5,940 nucleotides of DNA from Porticoccaceae bacterium (lineage in GTDB: Bacteria; Pseudomonadota; Gammaproteobacteria; Pseudomonadales; Porticoccaceae), in the NCBI GenBank assembly GCA_002692165.1, contig NZJL01000043.1:2315-8254 (forward strand), read 5' to 3'. Positions within the stretch are counted from its first letter, which is position 1, and every line of letters starts with the position of its first letter. Shown one piece after another: positions 1-5,940 of this stretch. Made by a program: the position numbers and the translations under genes. The notes below the pieces were generated by a model. The model had not been told where the DNA came from and searched no databases. It saw nothing but the letters and a program-made list of their open reading frames with translations.

Positions 1-123
1 ATTCCTGAACATGATTTGGAAACGTTGGCGGAGGAAGCAATGTTACAGACACGATTACTTATTAATAACCCGCGAGACATGGAAAAATCGGACGCGCTCG
101 CCATCTATCGCCAAGCTTTTTAG
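1..123 (+). CDS. Iron-containing alcohol dehydrogenase, C-terminal fragment
   Basis: The window opens inside this gene; only the last 40 codons and the TAG stop are present. The fragment has the usual end of the group III (Fe-ADH) family: an alpha-helical stretch (DLETLAEEAM), then TRLLINNPR, then a short helix ending in ALAIYRQAF. The NNPR element followed by an acidic stretch and a final 'iY..a' helix is the recognisable part. The family oxidises alcohols or reduces aldehydes with NAD(P) and a divalent metal, and also includes maleylacetate reductases. The metal-binding His/Asp residues and the nucleotide-binding domain lie upstream of the window, so substrate and cofactor cannot be judged. 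The thioesterase gene starts 9 bases after the stop, so the two are very probably co-transcribed. An unrelated protein with a similar tail is possible but less likely. Confidence 0.72.
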   Translation: MPEHDLETLAEEAMLQTRLLINNPRDMEKSDALAIYRQAF

Positions 124-132
124 GATTCTTGA

Positions 133-588
133 GTGGATACTAGAGACGCTTTAGAAAAAGCCAACTATCGTTATTTTTTGGGCATCGCAACGCGCTGGAT
201 GGACAACGATGTCTACGGCCATGTCAATAACGTAACTTACTACAGCTATTTTGACACTATTGCCAACCACTTCCTGATTCAAGAGGGAGGTTTGGATATT
301 CACAATGGTGACATCGTGGGATTTGTTGTGTCGTCCAGTTGTCAGTATCGAAGCCCGATTGCATTCCCAGGCAACATTCAATCAGGTCTGAGGGTGGAGA
401 AGTTGGGGAATAGTTCGGTTCAATATGGTATTGCTATCTTTAAAGGTGATGAAACTCTGGCATCTGCCCATGGTAAATTTACTCATGTTTTCGTCAAAAG
501 GGGCACCAACACGCCGGTGCCGATCCCATCGAGCTTGAGATCATTGCTAGAGGGATTGGTTGTTAGCAACTCTGTGCCCTCTAATTAA
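133..588 (+). CDS. Hotdog-fold acyl-CoA thioesterase (4HBT family)
   Basis: This is a 151-residue protein of the 4-hydroxybenzoyl-CoA thioesterase / YbgC-type hotdog family, whose members hydrolyse acyl-CoA to free acid and CoA in the cytoplasm as oligomers. The diagnostic N-terminal motif is clear: R21-W22, D24, D26, G29-H30, N32-N33 and Y36-Y37 (pattern R-W-x-D-x-D-x-x-G-H-x-N-N). D26 sits where the family's catalytic acid is expected. The rest fits the beta-sheet half of the fold (for example CQYRSPIAFPG near 70-80 and SAHGKFTHVFV near 111-121). The length is normal. The GTG start at 133 is preferred because AGGA at 122-125, overlapping the upstream stop, gives 7-base spacing, and the motif sits at the usual depth from the N-terminus. 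It is tightly linked to the Fe-ADH gene. It may release an acid product or recycle CoA from dead-end thioesters in the pathway. Acyl specificity cannot be read. Confidence 0.88.
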   Translation: MDTRDALEKANYRYFLGIATRWMDNDVYGHVNNVTYYSYFDTIANHFLIQEGGLDIHNGDIVGFVVSSSCQYRSPIAFPGNIQSGLRVEKLGNSSVQYGIAIFKGDETLASAHGKFTHVFVKRGTNTPVPIPSSLRSLLEGLVVSNSVPSN

Positions 589-723
589 CCTGCATAATAT
601 CGTATTAAAATGACAATGTCCGTTTGTCGCTCCGGATCCCACGCTCTGATTAGGGAAAAGAAAATTGATAAGCATATCTTTTAACATTATTCGCTTCTCA
701 ACTGATAGATCCCTCGATCTCGC

Positions 724-752
724 TTGATAGTTACATAAACATAAGTTAACTT
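724..752 (+). promoter_or_regulatory. Candidate sigma-70-type promoter in the 589-834 gap
   Basis: TTGATA (724-729) matches the -35 consensus at five of six positions. A 17-base spacer leads to TAACTT (747-752), which keeps only the first TA and final T of a -10 box. Transcription would begin near 759, leaving a leader of about 75 bases before the GTG at 835. The rest of the 246-base gap between the thioesterase and the first ACAD is AT-rich and holds no gene I can support. The gap suggests that the ACAD genes can be transcribed separately from the Fe-ADH/thioesterase pair. The -10 is weak, so this is only a candidate. Confidence 0.27.
743..752. promoter_or_regulatory. 10-base perfect palindrome, possible operator
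   Basis: AAGTTAACTT is a perfect palindrome lying exactly over the candidate -10 box, where a repressor could block transcription. The same half-sites recur with a 6-base spacer at 5596-5613 (TAACTT ... AAGTTA), upstream of the UbiX gene. No known regulator motif is matched with confidence, and AT-rich palindromes of this length also arise by chance. Confidence 0.22.
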
Positions 753-834
753 TCAGCGCGATATCCGATTTGAATAATGATCGTTGCGGCCGAAATAGAC
801 GTAGTTTGGACGTTTTCATGGAAAGGAGTTCACA

Positions 835-2013
835 GTGACTGACTTGCAAAATTTTAGAATAGAAACTAGAGAGTGGTTATCAGACAACTGCCCCCCGAGT
901 ATGCGCGTTCCTATGCAAAGCGAAAAGGACACTTGTTGGGGAGGCAGAAACCCAAACTTCTCATGCGAAGAGCAAAAACTCTGGATGCAGCGTATGGGCG
1001 CGAAAGGCTGGACTGCCCCAATGTGGTCAACGGCTTATGGGGGAGGCGGTTTAAGCAGAGAGGAAGCCAAAATTCTTCGAGAAGAGATGGTAAAAATTAA
1101 AGCCAGGCGTCCGCTGAACAGTTTCGGTGTCGATATGCTCGGGCCAGCTCTGATCAAGTTTGGTTCGGAAGAACTTAAAAAGCAACATTTGCCCCCAATT
1201 GTTCGAGGCGAAATCCGATGGTGCCAAGGTTATTCTGAACCAAACGCAGGATCTGACCTGGCTGGACTTCAGACAAAAGCGACCGACATGGGGGATCACT
1301 TTGTCGTCAATGGGCAGAAAGTCTGGACGTCATATGCGGACAAGGCGGATTGGATGTTTTGCCTTGTAAGAACAGATTCCGATGGCAAGAAGCAGATGGG
1401 AATCAGCCTCATCCTTTTTGATATGAAAACGCCAGGTGTCACGCCCAAGCCCATCAAATTGATATCTGGGAGTTCTCCATTCTGTGAAACATTTCTAGAT
1501 GATGTAAAAGTCGACAAATGTCAGGTAGTGGGCGAGATTAATCATGGTTGGACCATAGCAAAATATCTTTTAACGCATGAGAGGGAGATGATTGGGGGGT
1601 TCGGAACTCGAGATGCGGGCTTCAGAAGTCTAGGCCAATACGCCTCAGAGGCGGTGGGCCTGAAACAAGGACGGCTAGCTAATCAGCTCTTGCGAAATGA
1701 CGTTATCCGCTGGGAGGTTGATGCAGCCGTATTTGCTCTCACTGCTGAACGGGTCTCTGACGAATCAAAAGCAGGACAAGGTGTTGGCGCGACGTCTGCG
1801 ATGCTGAAGTATTACGGCACGGAACTCAATAAACGTCGATTCGAAACCATGATGAAGCTCAAAGGTGGTGAGTCCATAGAATGGGAGGGAGAGACATCAA
1901 AAGAAGGCTGGCTTGCCCGCAGTTGGTTGAGAACTAAAGGCAATTCTATTGAGGGTGGCACATCAGAGGTTCAGCTTAATATTATAGCAAAAAATATACT
2001 TGGTCTTGGATAG
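835..2013 (+). CDS. Acyl-CoA dehydrogenase, alpha-type (catalytic) subunit
   Basis: This 392-residue flavoprotein belongs to the ACAD superfamily (FadE26/PimC-like) and should oxidise an acyl-CoA to the 2,3-enoyl-CoA with FAD, passing electrons to electron-transfer flavoprotein. Domains run in the normal order: N-terminal helices (1-125), middle beta domain (about 126-235) and C-terminal helices (236-392). The ACAD signature is GYSEPNAGSD at 132-141, the flavin-contacting W164-T165-S166 is present, and the tail is GNSIEGGTSEVQ at 369-380. By hand alignment, the position of the MCAD catalytic Glu is Gly374 here. A Glu is instead available in THER (E249), the helix-G position used by isovaleryl-CoA dehydrogenase and FadE26-type alpha subunits. 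The GTG start at 835 has AAGGAG at 823-828 with 6-base spacing. The next gene, 19 bases downstream, is a non-catalytic ACAD, which points to an alpha2beta2 enzyme. Such pairs act on steroid-derived, dicarboxylic or branched acyl-CoAs; the substrate here is unknown. Confidence 0.9.
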   Translation: MTDLQNFRIETREWLSDNCPPSMRVPMQSEKDTCWGGRNPNFSCEEQKLWMQRMGAKGWTAPMWSTAYGGGGLSREEAKILREEMVKIKARRPLNSFGVDMLGPALIKFGSEELKKQHLPPIVRGEIRWCQGYSEPNAGSDLAGLQTKATDMGDHFVVNGQKVWTSYADKADWMFCLVRTDSDGKKQMGISLILFDMKTPGVTPKPIKLISGSSPFCETFLDDVKVDKCQVVGEINHGWTIAKYLLTHEREMIGGFGTRDAGFRSLGQYASEAVGLKQGRLANQLLRNDVIRWEVDAAVFALTAERVSDESKAGQGVGATSAMLKYYGTELNKRRFETMMKLKGGESIEWEGETSKEGWLARSWLRTKGNSIEGGTSEVQLNIIAKNILGLG

Positions 2014-2021
2014 GAAACTGC

Positions 2022-2026
2022 GGGAG
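2022..2026 (+). promoter_or_regulatory. Ribosome binding site fixing the beta-subunit start
   Basis: GGGAG lies 6 bases before the GTG at 2033. An in-frame TTG at 2000 would add 11 residues and overlap the end of the upstream gene, but it has no Shine-Dalgarno sequence. The GTG start gives an N-terminus (MALIVNEEQQMLKES) that matches the usual beginning of the family. Confidence 0.7.
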
Positions 2027-2032
2027 TTTAAC

Positions 2033-3166
2033 GTGGCATTGATAGTCAACGAAGAGCAACAGATGCTAAAGGAATCGGCACAAGGTTTCTTTGCCGAATT
2101 TGCTCCTATGTCTGAGTTGCGCCGATTGAGAGAGGATGGCAGTGATTACTGTGATGTACTGTGGAAAAGAATGGTAGAGATGGGTTGGGCTGCTATATTG
2201 GTACCAGAAAAATATGGCGGTTTGGGGTTTGGCCACGTCGGGATGGGCCAAATTATGGAGCAAAGCGGGCGTGCACTTGCATCATCTCCCTTGTTCAGCA
2301 GTGCTATTCTTGGAGTCTCCGCGATAAATTTGCTGGGTAGTGAGGAGCAAAAGGAAACAATGCTTCCAGCGATTGCAGTTGGCGAACTCACCCTCGCCTT
2401 GGCGATAGATGAGTCTCGGCACCATGAGCCGCAAGCGGTTGCGCTGTCAGCACTTAAAACGCCTGACGGGTTTCGATTGAACGGGAAGAAACTAGGGGTT
2501 GTGGATGGTCATTCCGCTGAGAAGTTAATCGTCGCCGCCAGAACTGGAGGAGATGCTGGGGATAAAGAGGGCATATCACTGTTTTTGGTTGATGCCAAAG
2601 CTTCTGGCTTAGACTTTCTGCGAACGTCTACTGTGGACAGTCGCAGCGTCGCCGCTATTCATTTTGATGACACAAATGTACCTGCCGATAGTTTGCTTGG
2701 CTCTGAGAATGAGGGCTTTGTTGCGCTTTCCTCAGTCCTTGATATTGGAAACGCCCATTTGGCGGCGGAGTTGCTTGGTATTGCCAATGAGTCTTTCGAT
2801 CGCACACTGCAATACCTGAAACAACGAAAGCAATTTGGTTCTATGATTGGCTCATTCCAAGCTCTGCAGCATCGCGCGGCGCACTGGTGGAGCGAAATTG
2901 AACTTTGCAAATCTATCGTTCTCAAGTCCTTGACTGCGATAGATGAAGGCGACTTCAGGAGCCCGAGACTGGCTAGCATTGCGAAAGCAAAGCTCTGCGA
3001 GGTGGCCGAATTAAGTACGAATGAGGCAATCCAGATGCATGGAGGGGTGGGCATGACTGATGAATATGACATCGGTTTCTACATCAAACGAGCTAGGCCT
3101 GCGCAAATGCTTTTTGGTGATTACAGTTACCATGGCGATCGGTTTGCCCTGATGACTGGTTACTAG
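2033..3166 (+). CDS. Acyl-CoA dehydrogenase, beta-type (non-catalytic) subunit
   Basis: This is a 377-residue ACAD-fold protein of the kind annotated as the small subunit in two-subunit dehydrogenases (PimD/FadE27/FadE28-like group). The fold is intact: VPEKYGGLG at 57-65, middle-domain strands GISLFLVDA at 180-188, RKQFGSMIGSFQALQHRAA at 265-283, and QMHGGVGMTDEYD at 334-346. Several active features are eroded. The usual signature (S/T-E-x-x-x-G-S-D) is replaced by AIDESRHHEP at 124-133. The helix-G Glu position reads DIGNA (237-241), with no Glu. The C-terminal Glu position reads FGD (361-363). It is therefore predicted to lack a catalytic base and to work only in complex with the alpha subunit encoded 19 bases upstream, helping to form the FAD site and the oligomer. 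GTG at 2033 is chosen over an upstream TTG because of its ribosome binding site. A stand-alone ACAD with an unusual base is less likely. Confidence 0.87.
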   Translation: MALIVNEEQQMLKESAQGFFAEFAPMSELRRLREDGSDYCDVLWKRMVEMGWAAILVPEKYGGLGFGHVGMGQIMEQSGRALASSPLFSSAILGVSAINLLGSEEQKETMLPAIAVGELTLALAIDESRHHEPQAVALSALKTPDGFRLNGKKLGVVDGHSAEKLIVAARTGGDAGDKEGISLFLVDAKASGLDFLRTSTVDSRSVAAIHFDDTNVPADSLLGSENEGFVALSSVLDIGNAHLAAELLGIANESFDRTLQYLKQRKQFGSMIGSFQALQHRAAHWWSEIELCKSIVLKSLTAIDEGDFRSPRLASIAKAKLCEVAELSTNEAIQMHGGVGMTDEYDIGFYIKRARPAQMLFGDYSYHGDRFALMTGY

Positions 3167-3250
3167 ATTCAATCCTGACTGGATATTTTGGTTTCGTCAT
3201 GCCGGTTCACTGAATGCGCAGAGTTATACTTGGGGTTGAGATAATTAATT

Positions 3251-3256
3251 GGAGAA
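3251..3256 (+). promoter_or_regulatory. Ribosome binding site fixing the third ACAD start
   Basis: GGAGAA lies 4 bases before the ATG at 3261, with its GGAG core 6 bases away. The in-frame TTG at 3249 overlaps this Shine-Dalgarno sequence and would add only four residues, so it is not the start. The site belongs to a 94-base gap after the beta-subunit gene; I see no clear terminator in that gap. Confidence 0.75.
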
Positions 3257-3260
3257 AAAA

Positions 3261-4478
3261 ATGGATTTAGGTGTCAGCGATAAATTAAAACCGATACTAC
3301 AGGAAGTGAAACAGTTTATAGACGGTGAAATACTGCCGATGGAACATGAGTACCATGAAGAAATTGAGAAAGAGGACAGATGGCAGTTCACTTCGCGTCA
3401 AACAGAGATATTAGAGGAACTCAAGTCTAAAGCCAAAGCACGCAATTTGTGGAATTTTTTTCTGACTCACTATGAGGGAGGATATGGGCTAAGCACCGTT
3501 GAATATGCATATATTGCAGAAGAAACCGGGCGGTCGCATCTTGCCCCTGAAGTATTCAACTGTTCAGCACCCGACACCGGCAATATGGAGGTTTTGTCGC
3601 GCTATTGCACTGAAGAGCAACAACAAAAATGGCTTAAGCCCCTGCTGGCTGGTGAAATCCGCTCTGCCTATGTAATGACTGAGCCTGCCGTTGCTTCGTC
3701 TGATGCAACGAATATATCGATGTCTTGCGCTCTTGAAGGCGATGAGTGGGTGCTTAACGGAGAGAAGATCTGGATCTCTGGGGTTGGAGACCCACGCTGC
3801 AAAATAATGATTGTGATGGTTAATACGGATCCAAATGCCCCCCGAAAGGCACAGCATTCTCAGGTTTTGGTCCCAAAGGACACGCCGGGAGTTAAACTAA
3901 TCCGGCCTATGACGATTTTCGGAAGAGATGATGCGCCGCATGGTCATTTTCACATGCGATTCACTAACGTACGTGTTCCCAAAGAAAATATGATTTTGGG
4001 CCCAGGTCGAGGTTTTGAGGTTGCTCAGGGGAGACTTGGTCCCGGGAGAATCCATCACTGCATGCGCTCGATTGGCGTTGCTGAGACTGCTTTAAAACTC
4101 CTCTGTGAAAGAGCAGAAAGTAGAAAAGCATTTGGCAGGACCCTCTCGAAACTCGGCGGAAACGTCGACATTATCGCCGATGCCCGCATGGATATTGAAA
4201 TGGTCCGTCTTCTATGCCTAAAAGCAGCATGGCTCATGGATCACGAGGGCGTTGATGCAGCTCAGCCTTTTATATCGATGGTCAAAACGAGAGCACCTAA
4301 TATGGCGTTGAAAGTGATTGATGAAGCTATGCAGATGCATGGAGGTCTGGGAGTTTCGCAGGATACACCGTTAGCAGTGATGTATGGCGCTCAAAGAACT
4401 TTGCGCTTCGCAGACGGCCCTGACGCGGTGCATCGCATGGTAGTGGCGCGTCGCGAGCTGAACAGGTATCGTCAATAA
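3261..4478 (+). CDS. Acyl-CoA dehydrogenase of the ACAD10/11 (FadE2-like) type
   Basis: This 405-residue, full-length ACAD closely resembles the dehydrogenase domain of ACAD10/ACAD11 and bacterial FadE2-type proteins. Diagnostic stretches are VMTEPAVASSDATNIS at 138-153, GEKIWISG at 167-174, GPGRIHHCMRSIGVAE at 260-275, SRKAFG at 287-292, QMHGGLGVSQDTPLA at 358-372 and LRFADGPDAVHR at 381-392. The catalytic Glu of MCAD aligns with Asp385 of ADGPD, as is usual in this subfamily, and the helix-G alternative position is Gly (PGR). It should perform FAD-dependent alpha,beta-dehydrogenation of an acyl-CoA. Mammalian ACAD10/11 carry a fused kinase domain and have been linked to 4-hydroxy-acid breakdown; no kinase domain is present here. 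The 94-base gap from the alpha/beta pair suggests the same transcript or an internal promoter. It is not the partner of the upstream pair, since that pair is complete by itself. Its own substrate is unknown. Confidence 0.9.
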   Translation: MDLGVSDKLKPILQEVKQFIDGEILPMEHEYHEEIEKEDRWQFTSRQTEILEELKSKAKARNLWNFFLTHYEGGYGLSTVEYAYIAEETGRSHLAPEVFNCSAPDTGNMEVLSRYCTEEQQQKWLKPLLAGEIRSAYVMTEPAVASSDATNISMSCALEGDEWVLNGEKIWISGVGDPRCKIMIVMVNTDPNAPRKAQHSQVLVPKDTPGVKLIRPMTIFGRDDAPHGHFHMRFTNVRVPKENMILGPGRGFEVAQGRLGPGRIHHCMRSIGVAETALKLLCERAESRKAFGRTLSKLGGNVDIIADARMDIEMVRLLCLKAAWLMDHEGVDAAQPFISMVKTRAPNMALKVIDEAMQMHGGLGVSQDTPLAVMYGAQRTLRFADGPDAVHRMVVARRELNRYRQ

Positions 4479-4558
4479 AACTGATTGCTCGATTGGCCTA
4501 TTAGGTATCCGAGCCGCTCTCGCCTCGAGGGTTAGCTTTATCAAATAACGTGACAACA

Positions 4559-4564
4559 AGAGGG
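4559..4564 (+). promoter_or_regulatory. Ribosome binding site fixing the oxidoreductase start
   Basis: AGAGGG lies 9 bases before the ATG at 4574. An in-frame GTG at 4550 would add eight residues (MTTRGLII), but it has no Shine-Dalgarno sequence and would bury this site inside the coding region. MRALVCKEFG is the normal family N-terminus. Confidence 0.65.
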
Positions 4565-4573
4565 TTGATCATT

Positions 4574-5551
4574 ATGCGAGCTCTAGTGTGCAAGGAATTT
4601 GGTTCGACACAAAATATGGTGTTGGAAGACTGCAACAAACTTGAACCAGGAAAAGGTCAAGTGCTAATAGATGTTCGTGGGGCGGGCGTTAATTTCCCAG
4701 ATATTCTAACTGTTGAAGGTAAATACCAGTTTAAACCACCCCTTCCTTTTATTCCGGGTACCGAAGTGTCCGGAGTGATTTCGAAGGTGGGGGAGGGGGT
4801 TACTGCTCGTGCGGTTGGCGATGAGGTGATTGGGACCACCCAAACCGGCGCTTTTGCAGGTCAAATAGTGACCTCAGAAGATTCGACATTCTTAAAAGGT
4901 AACAGCATGTCTTTTGAACAGGCGGCCGGTTTTGCGGTCACCTATGGGACGTCCTATTATGCATTAAAGCAACAGGCGCAATTGCAACGGGGAGAAACGG
5001 TGCTTGTTCTGGGGGCAGCTGGAGGGGTGGGTGTGTCATGCATCCAGATTGCAAAAGCAATGGGGGCCCAAGTGATAGCGGCAGCAAGCAGTGAAGATAA
5101 ATTAGATTACGCTTGTAAGGCTGGGGCTGACCTGCGCATTAATTACTCCTCAGAAAATCTGAAAGAAAGGGTGAAAGAACTTACTGGCGGTAAAGGCGCA
5201 GATGTTATCTATGATCCGGTAGGTGGAGAGTTCTCAGAACAAGCATTTCGCGCAGTTGCTTGGGATGGCCGGTTCCTGGTAATTGGTTTCGCGGCGGGGC
5301 CGATTCCAAAAATGCCGTTAAACTTGGCTCTCTTGAAAGGAGCCTCCTTAATTGGAGTGTTTTGGGGATCTTGGATGGCGAGAGACCCCAAAGCTTCCGA
5401 GCAAAACTTTAATGAGCTTATAGGGATGGTGGACGATGGCTTGTTTTCCCCTTTGGTCAGCGAAGTTTACTCTATTGATGATTTTCAAAAAGCGTTTGCT
5501 TGCATATCCGAGCGTCGAGCCAGAGGCAAGGTTGTTTTGTCGATGGGTTAG
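4574..5551 (+). CDS. Zinc-free MDR-family NADPH:quinone oxidoreductase-like protein
   Basis: This 325-residue medium-chain dehydrogenase/reductase is of the quinone oxidoreductase branch. The N-terminal catalytic domain (1-120) has GAGVNFPDILTVEGKYQ at 36-52 and PGTEVSG at 61-67. The Zn-ligand His of the GHE motif in true alcohol dehydrogenases is Thr here, and the structural-zinc Cys cluster is absent. The Rossmann domain has VLVLGAAGGVGVSCIQIAK at 143-161. The following strand ends AAASSEDK (169-176) with no acidic residue immediately at its tip, which is compatible with NADPH but not decisive. C-terminal GKVVLSMG completes the fold at normal length. The family reduces quinones or activated double bonds, and relatives reduce 2-enoyl-CoAs. 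Among acyl-CoA genes an enoyl-CoA or enone reductase role is plausible but inferred. ATG at 4574 is the chosen start. The 95-base gap upstream has no clear terminator. Confidence 0.88.
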   Translation: MRALVCKEFGSTQNMVLEDCNKLEPGKGQVLIDVRGAGVNFPDILTVEGKYQFKPPLPFIPGTEVSGVISKVGEGVTARAVGDEVIGTTQTGAFAGQIVTSEDSTFLKGNSMSFEQAAGFAVTYGTSYYALKQQAQLQRGETVLVLGAAGGVGVSCIQIAKAMGAQVIAAASSEDKLDYACKAGADLRINYSSENLKERVKELTGGKGADVIYDPVGGEFSEQAFRAVAWDGRFLVIGFAAGPIPKMPLNLALLKGASLIGVFWGSWMARDPKASEQNFNELIGMVDDGLFSPLVSEVYSIDDFQKAFACISERRARGKVVLSMG

Positions 5552-5595
5552 TAATGGTTGGCGCCGATACAAGAAGCCAGATTCGATTTAGCAAT

Positions 5596-5619
5596 TAACT
5601 TTTAAATAAGTTATTTTTT
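5596..5619 (+). terminator. Weak hairpin plus T-run between oxidoreductase and UbiX genes
   Basis: TAACTT (5596-5601) pairs with AAGTTA (5608-5613) around a 6-base loop and is followed by six T residues (5614-5619). The form is that of an intrinsic terminator or attenuator. The stem has only one G-C pair, so it would be weak at best. It sits directly before the UbiX ribosome binding site and could equally be an operator or chance AT-rich sequence. Confidence 0.22.
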
Positions 5620-5628
5620 GAGGAAAAA

Positions 5629-5940
5629 ATGCGTCTAATTGTTGGAATATCTGGATCAAGCGGTGTTACATATGGGATAAGATTGCTCCAATTTTTATCA
5701 AAGCGTCAAGACATTGAGACCCACTTGGTCCTAACACAGAGCGCGCGCATGAATATCAGAATCGAGACTGATTGGGCTGCAACTGATGTCGAGAAGCTGG
5801 CTGACGTTGTGCATAACAATAAAAACCTCTCGGCAAACATTGCTAGTGGCTCTTTCAACACATCTGGAATGATCGTGGCACCGTGTTCAATGAAAACCCT
5901 TTCAGGAATTGTTAATTCCTATTCCGATAATTTGTTAACA
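5629..5940 (+). CDS. ubiX: UbiX-type flavin prenyltransferase, N-terminal part
   Basis: The first 104 residues are present; the gene runs off the window (family length is about 190-200). The UbiX/Pad1 family transfers a dimethylallyl group to FMN to make prenylated FMN, the cofactor of UbiD-family reversible (de)carboxylases. Visible marks are the FMN-binding start VGISGSSGVTYGIRLL at 5-20, IETD at 45-48 (E46 at the conserved active-site Glu), ADVVHN at 58-63, IASGSF at 71-76 and VAPCSMKTLSGI at 83-94, all strongly conserved in the family. The Lys, Arg and Tyr residues of the C-terminal half lie outside the window. The ATG at 5629 has GAGGAA at 5620-5625. The 77-base gap from the oxidoreductase contains a weak hairpin. 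In a catabolic cluster this copy may be a dedicated paralogue serving a degradative UbiD enzyme rather than ubiquinone synthesis; symbols such as vdcB or bsdB are used for some of those. Confidence 0.9.
   Translation, partial: MRLIVGISGSSGVTYGIRLLQFLSKRQDIETHLVLTQSARMNIRIETDWAATDVEKLADVVHNNKNLSANIASGSFNTSGMIVAPCSMKTLSGIVNSYSDNLLT

Noticed and set aside
595..607. TAATA-TCG-TATTA hairpin just after the thioesterase stop
   Set aside because: The five-pair all-AT stem is too weak to act as a terminator, and no T-run follows.
707..720. Inverted repeat AGATC-CCTC-GATCT
   Set aside because: The 5-bp stem has no T-run and no known motif; repeats this short are expected by chance.
547..849. 100-codon minus-strand open frame spanning the 589-834 gap
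   Set aside because: It overlaps the thioesterase end and the start and ribosome binding site of the first ACAD. The composition is not protein-like and no motif is visible.
2000..2032. TTG start giving an 11-residue extension and a 14-base overlap with the upstream ACAD
   Set aside because: There is no ribosome binding site, and GTG at 2033 has GGGAG with 6-base spacing and a family-typical N-terminus.
2659..3072. 137-codon minus-strand open frame opposite the beta-subunit gene
   Set aside because: It lies wholly inside a well-supported ACAD gene, is rich in Ser, Cys and Ala in the way of an antisense shadow, and shows no recognisable domain.
3225..3230. TATACT as a -10 box upstream of the third ACAD
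   Set aside because: It matches the -10 consensus at five of six positions, but no acceptable -35 lies 16-18 bases upstream (the region reads CCGGTTC), so a promoter is not supported.
4510..4522. CGAG-CCGCT-CTCG hairpin after the third ACAD
   Set aside because: The stem is only four base pairs with no downstream T-run, so it is not a credible terminator.

Overview
The window is one co-directional, plus-strand stretch of bacterial catabolic DNA. It holds seven genes: five complete and one cut at each end. Base composition is moderate (roughly 45-50% GC, judged by eye from a few lines). Every complete gene has a Shine-Dalgarno sequence, and three of the seven start with GTG. Protein sequence style, GC content and the mix of families suggest a proteobacterium, perhaps a marine or aquatic gammaproteobacterium, but no phylogenetic marker is present and this is inference.

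Layout. Positions 1-123 hold the last 40 codons of an iron-containing alcohol dehydrogenase. A hotdog-fold acyl-CoA thioesterase follows 9 bases later (133-588). A 246-base gap (589-834) has no convincing gene but contains a weak candidate promoter overlapping a 10-base palindrome. Next come two acyl-CoA dehydrogenase (ACAD) genes 19 bases apart: an alpha-type subunit that keeps a catalytic glutamate (835-2013) and a beta-type subunit that has lost it (2033-3166). A third ACAD, of the ACAD10/11 (FadE2-like) type, follows at 3261-4478. Then come a zinc-free medium-chain NAD(P)H oxidoreductase of the quinone oxidoreductase type (4574-5551) and the first 104 codons of a UbiX-type flavin prenyltransferase (5629 onward, cut by the window end).

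How the genes may work together. Three ACADs, a thioesterase, an alcohol dehydrogenase and an NAD(P)H-dependent reductase indicate degradation of an organic acid as CoA thioesters. Split alpha/beta ACADs are known from steroid side-chain and ring degradation and from dicarboxylic or branched acyl-CoA pathways, so a bulky, cyclic or branched substrate is more likely than ordinary straight-chain fatty acids. UbiX makes prenylated FMN for UbiD-family (de)carboxylases. Its presence predicts a UbiD-like gene just downstream and a carboxylation or decarboxylation step, possibly on an aromatic or alpha,beta-unsaturated acid. The actual substrate cannot be read from this window.

No mobile element, CRISPR array, tRNA or rRNA was seen.
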